Below are positions 1 through 6,648 of a DNA stretch of 43,492 nucleotides, piece by piece. The position numbers and the translations under genes are program-made. Origin of the DNA: an uncultured Bacteroidales bacterium (GTDB lineage: Bacteria; Bacteroidota; Bacteroidia; Bacteroidales; P3). Within the stretch, counting starts at the first letter, position 1, and the number at the start of each line of letters is the position of its first letter. The notes below the pieces were generated by a model. It ran no database searches. It saw only the letters and a list, made by a program, of their open reading frames with translations, and was not told the origin of the DNA. The stretch lies in contig ONCC01000018.1 in assembly GCA_900316235.1 (NCBI GenBank), forward strand, positions 1 through 43,492, in the 5' to 3' direction.

Positions 1-195
1 CCGGTTGTAACGCCAGTGGCACCGCCGGGTAGCTATGTCTGGATCGGATAAGCGCTGAAAGCATCTAAGTGCGAAGCCGGCCCCAAGATGAGACTTCGTT
101 ACAGGGTGGTCGAAGACTACGACCTTGATAGGCCGCAGGTGTAAAGGCAGCGATGTCAAAGCCGAGCGGTACTAATTACCCGAAGACTTTCCGTC
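1..195 (+). rRNA. 23S ribosomal RNA, 3' end (partial)
   Basis: The window opens inside the last part of 23S rRNA. The conserved 3'-terminal text is recognisable: GGATCGGATAAGCGCTGAAA followed by GCATCTAAG, and near the end GAGCGGTACTAATTACCCGA. The mature 3' end is set approximately, just after that last segment. The 5S gene follows about 90 bases downstream in the same orientation, as usual in a bacterial rRNA operon. Confidence 0.95.
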
Positions 196-283
196 GGGAA
201 CTTGACCTTGTGTCAAGAACCCGTGCACCTTGAGGTGCATAGTTTTCCCTTATATGTTTTGTTCCAGTTGTCAAACCCATTAT

Positions 284-394
<111 letters not shown>

Positions 395-401
395 TTTTTC
401 T

Positions 402-432
402 AAGGGAATCACGAAAGTGGTTCCCTTTTTTT
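402..432 (+). terminator. rRNA operon terminator
   Basis: GGGAATCAC and GTGGTTCCC form a nine-pair stem (one G-U) around a GAAA loop, followed by a T run. It sits a few bases after the 5S gene. Confidence 0.9.
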
Positions 433-544
433 GTTTGCCCTCCGTGCAGTGTATCGTCCACCGCAGGCTTCCCCCCATCACGGTGTAACCACCGTACCTC
501 ACGATTCCCTCCGTCCCTTGTGAAAACAAGCCGTTTCGGCTATC
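433..544 (+). repeat. Left copy of ~110-bp inverted repeat bounding the island
   Basis: It starts directly after the rRNA terminator T run. Read forwards it matches the reverse complement of 22417-22525. The inner 42 bases (503-544 against 22417-22458) differ at only four positions; the outer part is more diverged but alignable through blocks such as GTTT..CCTCCG, GTATCG and GGCTTCCCCC. No protein is obvious in it. It could be a boundary of the island or one copy of a dispersed genomic repeat. Confidence 0.7.
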
Positions 545-590
545 TTCTTTTTTCTTTTCGGCTATCTTTTTCTTTTTTTTCGGCTATCTT
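535..590 (+). repeat. Three tandem repeats of 22-bp period
   Basis: TTCGGCTATCTT occurs at 535-546, 557-568 and 579-590, exactly 22 bases apart, separated by pyrimidine-rich spacers. The first copy overlaps the inner end of the left inverted repeat. The right end of the island has the complementary GATAGCCGAA at 22379 and 22417. Multiple short copies inside an inverted end resemble subterminal recombinase-binding sites, but that role is inferred. Confidence 0.7.
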
Positions 591-611
591 TAAAATATTG
601 ATAATAAAAAA

Positions 612-637
612 CGAGACCCTGTTTAGAGGGTCTCGTT
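612..637 (-). terminator. Terminator downstream of the DUF6266-like operon
   Basis: GAGACCCT and AGGGTCTC form a perfect eight-pair stem with a short loop. A-rich sequence lies on one side and GTTTC on the other, so on the minus strand it would end transcription of the 698-1750 genes. Confidence 0.75.
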
Positions 638-697
638 TCATACTTGGTTATGGTTGCTACGGTCGGCCGGATGGCCGAGAGGGAGGTTTGGCAGGGA

Positions 698-1501
698 TTA
701 GCCTTCGTCGCCGTCGCCGGTGTTGTTGCCGCCGGTCGAGCCGCTGCCGCCGGTGCCACCAGTGCCGCTGTTGCCGCCCGTGGTGCTGCCGTTGCCGCTG
801 ACGGTGAGGGCCGCCGAGATGGTGGGCGAGAAGGCGAAGCCCGTGGTGGTCACGCGGTTGAGGTCGAGCACGAAGCCTGCCGTGTTGGCGCCCGTCTGGC
901 CGAGGGCTCCCCAGGCGTCCTGCGTCTTGGGCTCGAGGACGATGCCGTAGGCGAAGACCTCCAGCGCGTCGCCGCTCTCGTTGGCGCTCTTGCCGATGCT
1001 GATGGCCGTGCGGGTGTCGAGGGCCGCGGTGTGGCGCCACAGGCCGGTGTTCAGGTCGTGCACCATGATGCACTTGGCGATAGGTTCGCCCTCGGCGGCG
1101 CCGCTGAAGGTGGCGGTGAACTGGCTGCTGTCGCTCGTGATCTGCATGGTGATGGCCTCAGCGTAGCTGGGGTTGTCCACCAGGTGCAGGTCGTAGAGCA
1201 GCGAGGCCTGCGAGCCGTTCTGGTTCACCACGACGTTCTGCAGCAGACGCTTGATGAGGGTGCCGCGGTCGGTCTTGCGGAAGCCGTTGGCGATGAGCGC
1301 GGTGCGTCCCACTTCGCCGAGCATCCCGGCCACCTGAGCGGCGAGCTTCATCTTGGCGCGCTGGCGCATCTGGGCGTCGGTGCGGGGGTTAGCTACTGAG
1401 GCGGCGAGCTGCTTGAAAACGATACCGCCCTTGGGGCCTTTCTGACCCACGGTGTTGCCGGCCTTGCCGACATACTGGATAAGAGAAACAATTTTTGCCA
1501 T
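698..1501 (-). CDS. DUF6266-like protein with Gly/Ser/Thr-rich tail
   Basis: A 267-residue protein starting MAKIVSLIQYVGKAGNTVGQ. Residues about 35-60 (SVANPRTDAQMRQRAKMKLA) match the SVANPRT-x-AQ-x-x-QRAK pattern of the Bacteroidetes DUF6266 family, whose function is unknown. The last ~35 residues are low-complexity Gly/Ser/Thr/Asn ending in DGDEG. There is no signal peptide. It is the second gene of a minus-strand pair with the small membrane protein at 1562-1750, 60 bases apart. A clear promoter is at 1938-1947 and a terminator at 612-637. Proteins of this kind occur in Bacteroidales mobile or accessory modules. Family assignment is by motif memory only. Confidence 0.7.
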   Translation of the reverse strand: MAKIVSLIQYVGKAGNTVGQKGPKGGIVFKQLAASVANPRTDAQMRQRAKMKLAAQVAGMLGEVGRTALIANGFRKTDRGTLIKRLLQNVVVNQNGSQASLLYDLHLVDNPSYAEAITMQITSDSSQFTATFSGAAEGEPIAKCIMVHDLNTGLWRHTAALDTRTAISIGKSANESGDALEVFAYGIVLEPKTQDAWGALGQTGANTAGFVLDLNRVTTTGFAFSPTISAALTVSGNGSTTGGNSGTGGTGGSGSTGGNNTGDGDEG

Positions 1502-1561
1502 TTTAGTTTTTCCTTTCTTTGGTTAAATGGTTAATAATGATTTGGTTTCGGTTTTTGGTTT

Positions 1562-1750
1562 TCAGAGCAGTCCTACCATCGTGGAGCAGGAGACGGTTCC
1601 GGCGCCAGCCAGGATGAGGCCGCAGATGTAAGCGATGACTTTGACCACGATAAGCCACCACGGGTCGTTGACTTTCAATTTGGCTGAGCGGGCCGCCTCG
1701 GGGTCGTCGAGGATTTGCTGGATTTGCTCGTTGCTGATTTTGACTTTCAT
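1562..1750 (-). CDS. Small single-span membrane protein, 'smalltalk'-like
   Basis: A 62-residue protein with a charged N-terminal half (KVKISNEQIQQILDDPEAA) and one hydrophobic span at about residues 31-57 (PWWLIVVKVIAYICGLILAG) ending in SCSTMVGLL. Bacteroidales 'smalltalk' proteins are usually about 30-35 residues and consist mainly of a VIKVIIAV-type helix ending near a Cys. This looks like such a helix with an added N-terminal segment. Smalltalk genes usually sit near VirE/DUF3987 and HU-like genes; here a VirE-type gene lies at the other end of the island. Function unknown. Confidence 0.6.
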   Translation of the reverse strand: MKVKISNEQIQQILDDPEAARSAKLKVNDPWWLIVVKVIAYICGLILAGAGTVSCSTMVGLL

Positions 1751-1937
1751 TTGGTTTTGGTTTTGAAGGTTTGACTTTTCAATATGTTTAAGCGCTTAAA
1801 TTTTCTGCGTTTTCTGCGATTTCTGCGGGACATTTTCGTTTTCGTTTTGGTTTTCGTTCGAAAGTTAGACTTAAGTCAGACTTACGTTAGAGTTACCTTA
1901 GACTTGCTCTCTCGCTGCCTCTCGCTTGAAATCACGA

Positions 1938-1947
1938 TGCAAAGATA
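1938..1947 (-). promoter_or_regulatory. Promoter -7 box with long repeat-rich leader (1751-1937)
   Basis: TGCAAAGATA on the plus strand is TATCTTTGCA on the minus strand, the Bacteroidetes -7 box. The leader to the small membrane gene is about 180 bases. It holds tandem TTTCTGCG (three copies at about 1803-1829), TTTTCGT (three copies) and TTAGACTT-type repeats (about 1863-1907). No ORF of note is visible in 1751-1937. Confidence 0.65.
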
Positions 1948-2166
1948 CGGTGGTGGCATTGCGGTCTACGAATAGTAGTGAAAATAATTTTTAAGTCACT
2001 GTGGTTCAGTTTACAATCAGGGCAAGTGATTGTGTTGTTTTGAGGTGATTCGTGAGTTTTATTCATCGAGCAAAGCGAGATGAACCGGAAAGAGGGTTGC
2101 CTACAGCGAAAGATTCAACAAATTTATTCAAAATCAACCAAATAGAATAAAATGATATCGAATGGT

Positions 2167-2310
2167 GTGACACCGTGACAGCGTGACAGTTCAAAATAGG
2201 GTATATCGAACCTCGAAAAAAATCTTTATATTTATATTAATATAAATATAAAAGTTTAGTTTCGACTTTTCATAGTCGAAAAACGAACTGTCACACTGTC
2301 ACGCTGTCAC
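2167..2310. other. Origin-like region: inverted iterons around an AT-rich palindrome
   Basis: Three 8-base units of GTGACA type occupy 2167-2192. A near-identical array (24 of 26 bases) lies in the opposite orientation at 2285-2310. Between them the DNA is very AT-rich and includes a perfect 24-bp palindrome (2227-2250, centre ATTAAT) and a TTCGACT/AGTCGAA hairpin (2261-2280). The 2167-2192 array recurs exactly at 22231-22256. Iterons next to AT-rich DNA are the layout of plasmid and ICE replication origins. A DUF3987 primase-helicase is encoded in the same island. The origin role is inferred. Confidence 0.5.
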
Positions 2311-2343
2311 GGAAGTTATTTTTGCTGTTTCAGAAATATTTCG

Positions 2344-2351
2344 TACCTTTG
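2344..2351 (+). promoter_or_regulatory. Promoter -7 box of the WYL regulator gene
   Basis: TACCTTTG fits TAnnTTTG and lies 20 bases before the ATG at 2372, giving a short leader. It has no copy of the TGTACC/GGTACA operator found at the other island promoters. Confidence 0.65.
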
Positions 2352-2371
2352 CAAATTCAATCTTTACATCG

Positions 2372-3286
2372 ATGAAAGCATCGTCTCTTTTCAAGCAGTA
2401 TGTGTGGCTGGTGGACACCATCCGGAGGGCGCGGCGCATCTCGCTGGCCGACCTCAGCGACCGCTGGCAGCATACGGAATTCAGCGAGGGTACTCCCCTC
2501 AGCCGCACCACTTTCAATAGGCACCGCGCGGCCGTCGAGGAGATTTTCGGCATCGTGATCGGATGCGATGCGGACAACAAATACTATATCGTGGATCGGG
2601 ATTTGTTGCGTAGCGACAGCGTGCAGGAGTGGATGCTCAGTACGCTGACGGTGAGCAATATCGTGGGGGAAGCGCGCGGGTTGCACGACCGCATCCTGCT
2701 GGAGAGCATTCCCACCGAAGGGGAGCAATTGAAACAGGTGGTGGAGGCCATGCAGCGGAGTGTCCGCATTAAGGTGACCTACCGTCGATACGGCCAGCAG
2801 GAGGATTCCGGATGGACGATGGAGCCCTATTGCATCAAACTCTTCCGTCGCCGTTGGTATCTGTTGTGCCACTTTCCCGAAGACGATGCCCACACCATCA
2901 AGCACTCCAATGCTTTCATCGTGCTGAGTTTCGACCGTATCACGAGCATCACGCTCACCGATGAGACCTTCACGCTCGACCCCTATTTCAGCGCTGAGGA
3001 CTTCTTTGCCGAATACTTCGGAGTAATGACCGACTCTCGTATCCCGCTCACGCGCATCGTGTTGCGGGCTTACGGAAACGAACGTTATGCGCTGCGTGAC
3101 CTTCCGTTGCACCCCTCGCAACAGATGTTGGAAGAGGGTGACGGATATGTCGATTTCGAAGTTCGTTTGCGACCCACCACCGACTTTTTGGCCCATCTGC
3201 TCTCTCGCGGCCGCTGGGTGGAGGTGATTTCTCCCGATGATATAGCACAGAAAATCAAAGAACTGCATCAAGAGGCGATAAAATAA
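2372..3286 (+). CDS. WYL-domain transcriptional regulator
   Basis: 304 residues. The N-terminal ~70 residues look like a winged helix-turn-helix (ISLADLSDRW, PLSRTTFNRHRAAVEEIFG). A WYL domain follows at about residues 120-210 with the RRRWYLLCHF core near residue 160. The C-terminal part (about 220-304) matches the WCX extension. Such proteins are cytoplasmic DNA-binding regulators that sense nucleic-acid ligands through WYL and often control phage-defence loci. Eight bases after its stop begins the first TGTACC-N7-GGTACA promoter, so it is the best local candidate to bind that operator, by inference from position. Length and domain order are normal and the gene looks intact. Confidence 0.9.
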   Translation: MKASSLFKQYVWLVDTIRRARRISLADLSDRWQHTEFSEGTPLSRTTFNRHRAAVEEIFGIVIGCDADNKYYIVDRDLLRSDSVQEWMLSTLTVSNIVGEARGLHDRILLESIPTEGEQLKQVVEAMQRSVRIKVTYRRYGQQEDSGWTMEPYCIKLFRRRWYLLCHFPEDDAHTIKHSNAFIVLSFDRITSITLTDETFTLDPYFSAEDFFAEYFGVMTDSRIPLTRIVLRAYGNERYALRDLPLHPSQQMLEEGDGYVDFEVRLRPTTDFLAHLLSRGRWVEVISPDDIAQKIKELHQEAIK

Positions 3287-3293
3287 TCTTATA

Positions 3294-3331
3294 GTGTACC
3301 GTGTTGTGGTACAGTGAGGGGTGTATCTTTG
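3294..3331 (+). promoter_or_regulatory. Operator-promoter, copy 1
   Basis: The palindrome TGTACC-N7-GGTACA (3295-3313) overlaps the expected -33 position (TTG inside it). It is followed, 10 bases after the palindrome, by TATCTTTG at 3324-3331. The same arrangement with the same spacing recurs at 16407 and 16597. It drives the 3410-6498 operon. A protein on the palindrome would block the -33 region, so repression is the simplest reading. Confidence 0.75.
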
Positions 3332-3409
3332 CATTGTGAAAGAAACACGACCGTAGCGGAGTGAATCTTTCTCAAAGGATTTAAGTCAAACAATTAAAAC
3401 CACAATGCA

Positions 3410-3772
3410 ATGAAAGCACATCAGATGTATTACATGGATTGCCACCTGGCTGGCAGGAAGTATTATGATGCCGACATCGTATGGGATTACTTGCGTGTCG
3501 GTCAGAAACTTCGTTTGGAGCGCGAAACTGACAACCCTCACGATCCCTACGCTGTGCAGGTCGTCTACACCAAAGACGGGGAAGATTACCTGATAGGGTA
3601 CATTCCGAGAAACGAGAACCGCGACCTTGCGGGCATTCTTGAGATGGGTTGGACGGAGATGTTCGACTGCCGAATCTCCAGCATCAATCCCGACACGCAC
3701 CCCGAGAATCAGGTGAGACTCACGATCAGTATCAAGAGAGCTCCTGTTGCGACCACGAAAAGCCGCAAGTAA
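3410..3772 (+). CDS. HIRAN-domain protein
   Basis: A 120-residue protein that is almost entirely one HIRAN domain: YYMDCHLAGRKYYD at the start, the conserved ERETDNPHDPYAVQVV block near residues 38-54, and YLIGYIPRNEN near 62-73. HIRAN binds single-stranded DNA or 3' DNA ends and is otherwise found on Rad5/HLTF-type helicases or as small stand-alone bacterial proteins. There is no signal peptide. It is the first gene of a plus-strand operon. The leader contains an out-of-frame ATG CAA TGA at 3405-3413 that overlaps the true start, a possible two-codon upstream ORF. Its DNA partner is unknown. Confidence 0.85.
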   Translation: MKAHQMYYMDCHLAGRKYYDADIVWDYLRVGQKLRLERETDNPHDPYAVQVVYTKDGEDYLIGYIPRNENRDLAGILEMGWTEMFDCRISSINPDTHPENQVRLTISIKRAPVATTKSRK

Positions 3773-3803
3773 TCTTTTCTTTTAACGCGAATTATTGTTA
3801 ATT

Positions 3804-4469
3804 ATGTTTACGATGGAATCGACAATCAAAGTGGTGGGTACCGGCAGCATTCATGTGGTGCCCGATGTGACGAGGCTTGAGATAAGCATCAGCCGCGTCT
3901 TCAAGACATACGAAGAGACCTATGCCGCCGCCAAAGAGAACAGCGCGCAGATGGTGAAGATATTGGAATACAACCACCAGTCGGGCAAGCTGGCGAAAAC
4001 CATCCGTATGGACATCAACGAACACACCGAGAGCATCTACAAAGGCGGCAACTATGTGGGTTCGAAGAAAGACGGATACGAGCTCAAGCAGCACATCAAG
4101 GTCGACCTCGGGATGGACAACATGCTGGTGAACAACATTATCAAGGGTGTGGGCAAGTTCATACCCTCTGCGCAAATCAGTATCGGGTACACGCAGAAAG
4201 ACCCCCGTCCCACACAACTCAAGATGCTGGAGCGGGCCGTCAAAGACGCACACGACAAAGCGGAGATTATGGCGAAAGCCGCCGGATGTCAGCTGGGAGA
4301 GGTGAGCGAGATAGAATATGGCGAGATGGAGGTACATATCTACTCGCAAGCCCGCGAGATACATTGTGCCGAAGAGGCCGTCAGCTGTACGCCCAACAGC
4401 CTCGATATCACGCCCGACGACCTGGTGGTCAGCGACAATGTGAATGTAGTTTGGAAATTGAAAAAGTAA
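3804..4469 (+). CDS. SIMPL-domain (DUF541) protein, cytoplasmic form
   Basis: 221 residues from the ATG at 3804; a second ATG at 3813 is possible. The fold markers of SIMPL/DUF541 are present: VVGTGSIHVVPDVTRLEISI at the start, YELKQHIKVDL in the middle, the AVKDAHDKAEIMAKAAGCQL helix near residues 149-168, and a DVVNVVWKLK-like last strand. Most SIMPL proteins are exported, but this one has no signal peptide. It is the second gene of the operon, 31 bases after the HIRAN gene and 6 bases before the ADP-ribosylglycohydrolase gene. Biochemical role unknown; the family is linked to signalling and stress. Confidence 0.85.
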   Translation: MFTMESTIKVVGTGSIHVVPDVTRLEISISRVFKTYEETYAAAKENSAQMVKILEYNHQSGKLAKTIRMDINEHTESIYKGGNYVGSKKDGYELKQHIKVDLGMDNMLVNNIIKGVGKFIPSAQISIGYTQKDPRPTQLKMLERAVKDAHDKAEIMAKAAGCQLGEVSEIEYGEMEVHIYSQAREIHCAEEAVSCTPNSLDITPDDLVVSDNVNVVWKLKK

Positions 4470-4475
4470 CGATTC

Positions 4476-5567
4476 ATGTTAGGTGCGATCATAGGCGACA
4501 TCGTGGGGAGCCGGTGGGAGTTCAACCCTACCAACGACTACAACTTCGAGCTCTTCTCCAGTAAAAACAGTTTCACCGACGACACCATCTGTACAGTGGC
4601 GGTAGCCGATGCCATTCTGCACGGTAGCGAGGATTTCGGGAAGTATATCCACAGCTGGTGCCGCCGTTACCCGCACCCTATGGGCGGTTACGGGGGACGG
4701 TTTGCGCAATGGGTGAAGAGCGACCACCCCGAGCCCTACGGCAGTTGGGGCAACGGTTCCGCCATGAGGGTCAGTCCTGTGGCGTGGGCTTACAGCGACC
4801 GCTACAACGTCATGCGGCTTGCGGAGCTTACGGCTTCCTGTACCCACAACCATCCGCTGGGCATCAGCGGGGCGCAGGCGGTAGCACTCGCCATTCGCGA
4901 CTGCCGTCAGCTGCACCGCACGGGAATCTGTATCGGAGCCGACGAGGCGAAGAGGCACGGGTTGCAGGAGGCGATACGACACTTCGGCCGTTCGGTCGAC
5001 CTCAAGGAGGAGCGTGTGCAAAACAGATTCGATGAGACATGCGAGGGGACGGTACCGGTGGCTTTCTGGATCATCAACCAGAGTCGCTCGTTCGAGGATG
5101 CCATCCGTAGGGCGGTAAGTCTCGGAGCCGATGCCGACACCCTGGGGGCCATTGTGGGCAGCATTGCTGAAACCATCTGGGCGATACCCGAGTGGATGAA
5201 GAAGAAAGCACTCAGCTACCTGCCCGAAGAGATGCGCGATGTGGTGCGGGCTTTCCGCACGTATGTCCACTCTCACACGAAAAGCAGCGGGTGGGTGATA
5301 ATGAGCGACGAGGAGATAGAGGCTTTGGGAAACGACTTCGGGGTGGATGAGATGTCGAAAAAGCGCAACTTGATGACAGTGGCGCGTATCTGGCACGATG
5401 TGGGATGGTCGGACGCACGCACGGTGCCGGAAGAGATTGTCGACCCTTGTGTCACCTGTTGCCACCCAGGGGGAAACGGAGTGTGTAGATTCGGGAGCAG
5501 CAGCCGCAAAGCCCGTCGGCTGACTCATTGCCCGACGTATTTACCGGAACCGAAGTGGTTGCCGTAA
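4476..5567 (+). CDS. ADP-ribosylglycohydrolase family protein with Cys-rich extension
   Basis: 363 residues. Residues 1-~270 are an ADP-ribosylglycohydrolase (ARH/DraG-like) domain: GAIIGDIVGSRWE at the N-terminus, the Mg-binding FTDDT near residue 34, GNGSAMRVSP near 93, HNHPLGI near 117, and SLGADADTLGAIVGSIAE near 214 (the usual GGDADT becomes GADADT). The enzyme would remove ADP-ribose from proteins or nucleic acids in the cytoplasm. An extra ~90-residue tail (271-363) has CVTCC and a later C, GNGVCRFG and HCPTY, which may bind metal; I do not recognise it. Operon context links it to the HIRAN and SIMPL genes. An anti-toxin or anti-effector role is possible, but no ADP-ribosyltransferase is visible nearby. 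Confidence 0.9.
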   Translation: MLGAIIGDIVGSRWEFNPTNDYNFELFSSKNSFTDDTICTVAVADAILHGSEDFGKYIHSWCRRYPHPMGGYGGRFAQWVKSDHPEPYGSWGNGSAMRVSPVAWAYSDRYNVMRLAELTASCTHNHPLGISGAQAVALAIRDCRQLHRTGICIGADEAKRHGLQEAIRHFGRSVDLKEERVQNRFDETCEGTVPVAFWIINQSRSFEDAIRRAVSLGADADTLGAIVGSIAETIWAIPEWMKKKALSYLPEEMRDVVRAFRTYVHSHTKSSGWVIMSDEEIEALGNDFGVDEMSKKRNLMTVARIWHDVGWSDARTVPEEIVDPCVTCCHPGGNGVCRFGSSSRKARRLTHCPTYLPEPKWLP

Positions 5568-5579
5568 AAATTATTGATT

Positions 5580-6041
5580 ATGGGAACAGATATCTGGGTA
5601 CATGCAGAGTATCTCAACTTTCGACGGAAGAAGTACCAGTACATAAACAAGCACTTCTACATTATTCGGTCGTACTTGCTTTTCGATATTCTTGCTGGCG
5701 GACGAGGGAGAAGAGAACCCATCTATTGTCAGCGTGGACTTCCCGACAATGTTTCAGCAAAAACATTAAAAGATTATAGAAACGAGGGAGATGACATCCA
5801 CGATGTCAGTTGGCTCACCACGCAGGAGTATCGAAAATGTCTTGATTGGTATTACGAGATAGTGGATGCGCCAAACGAAGATCCTCCGACCGAAGCTCGC
5901 CGATGGAGGGAGGATTATCTCTCTCCGGATGGAACCCCAAATCCTGAAGTTGCAGCCACTGCCGAACGAATCTATCGATATCTGAAAGCCTCCGAAGACA
6001 AAGGACATCCGGCAAGAATTGTTTTTTGGTTCGATAACTGA
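5580..6041 (+). CDS. Conserved protein resembling the MGCDIH phage-associated family
   Basis: 153 residues from the ATG at 5580 (an in-frame TTG is two codons upstream). The start MGTDIWVHAEYLN, then RSYLLFDILAGGRGR near residue 32, EPIYCQRGLPDNVS near 48 and DDIHDVSWLTTQEY near 70, follow the layout of a family in phages and mobile DNA that begins MGCDIH and contains an RxYxLFxxLAGVR...PRGLPxDxS...HSxSWLTxxE pattern. The usual Cys and His of MGCDIH are Thr and Trp here. Function unknown. Fourth gene of the operon, 12 bases after its neighbour. Confidence 0.6.
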   Translation: MGTDIWVHAEYLNFRRKKYQYINKHFYIIRSYLLFDILAGGRGRREPIYCQRGLPDNVSAKTLKDYRNEGDDIHDVSWLTTQEYRKCLDWYYEIVDAPNEDPPTEARRWREDYLSPDGTPNPEVAATAERIYRYLKASEDKGHPARIVFWFDN

Positions 6042-6057
6042 ATAATAAAATACCCCT

Positions 6058-6498
6058 ATGAACGACACGGTAAAAAGCTTATTGATAATAGGATTGCTGA
6101 CGTTCCTGCTGGCTTGGGGATGTCACAGTTGCAACAAGGCTATCGACAGAGAGTATCCTCCTATCCATACCGACTGGAATGCTATCGAGAGGGATAATGC
6201 TGTAACGAATAGCTATTCCTCACAACCGTCCAGCGAGGAGAAACAATGGGATAGAGAACAATGGGAGGCTGATAAGAAACGGCGTACTGAAAAATTTGCC
6301 GATTTGATGCGAGCCTTTGGAGATGCGGAGGAAGAGTGGAAACGCGAGCATGAGGATGAAGAATACCACGATGTGATGAGCACCTATGACGAGGGCTATG
6401 AGAACGGCTTTCGCGACCGACAGAGTGGACGCGACCGCGATGAGACAGAATATGGTATCCAGTACGACGAGGGCTATAGCGACGGGTATGGTGATTAG
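6058..6498 (+). CDS. Membrane-anchored protein with GYxxG repeats
   Basis: 146 residues, not recognised. One hydrophobic span is at residues 6-22 (KSLLIIGLLTFLLAWGC), ending in a Cys pair (CHSC) that is not a clean lipobox. The middle is highly charged (KQWDREQWEADKKRR...EEEWKREHEDEE) and probably helical. The C-terminus repeats a YDEGY pattern: YDEGYENGFRD and YDEGYSDGYGD. Such short Gly/Tyr/Asp repeats occur in several small envelope-associated proteins of unknown role. Last gene of the HIRAN-SIMPL-ARH operon, 16 bases after the previous one. Confidence 0.7.
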   Translation: MNDTVKSLLIIGLLTFLLAWGCHSCNKAIDREYPPIHTDWNAIERDNAVTNSYSSQPSSEEKQWDREQWEADKKRRTEKFADLMRAFGDAEEEWKREHEDEEYHDVMSTYDEGYENGFRDRQSGRDRDETEYGIQYDEGYSDGYGD

Positions 6499-6527
6499 AT
6501 AATTTTTGCCAATCCGGAAATAATATG

Positions 6528-6535
6528 TATCTTTG
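6528..6535 (+). promoter_or_regulatory. Promoter -7 box of the yhcG-like gene
   Basis: TATCTTTG followed by CAG, 113 bases before the start at 6649. The leader is AT-rich with runs of AACAAAG type and no ORF. Confidence 0.7.
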
Positions 6536-6648
6536 CAGTTTAAAATTTTTATATAGAAAGCAAATAAAAACAAGATAAACAAAGAACAAAGAAACAATTA
6601 ATTAATGGCGGCAACGCCAATTTATAAATCCATAAAAGACCAAACATT

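Noticed and set aside
644..1399. 251-codon Ala/Gly/Arg-rich plus-strand protein opposite the DUF6266-like gene
   Set aside because: It is the antisense of a GC-rich real gene with recognisable family residues; its composition is typical of a shadow frame.
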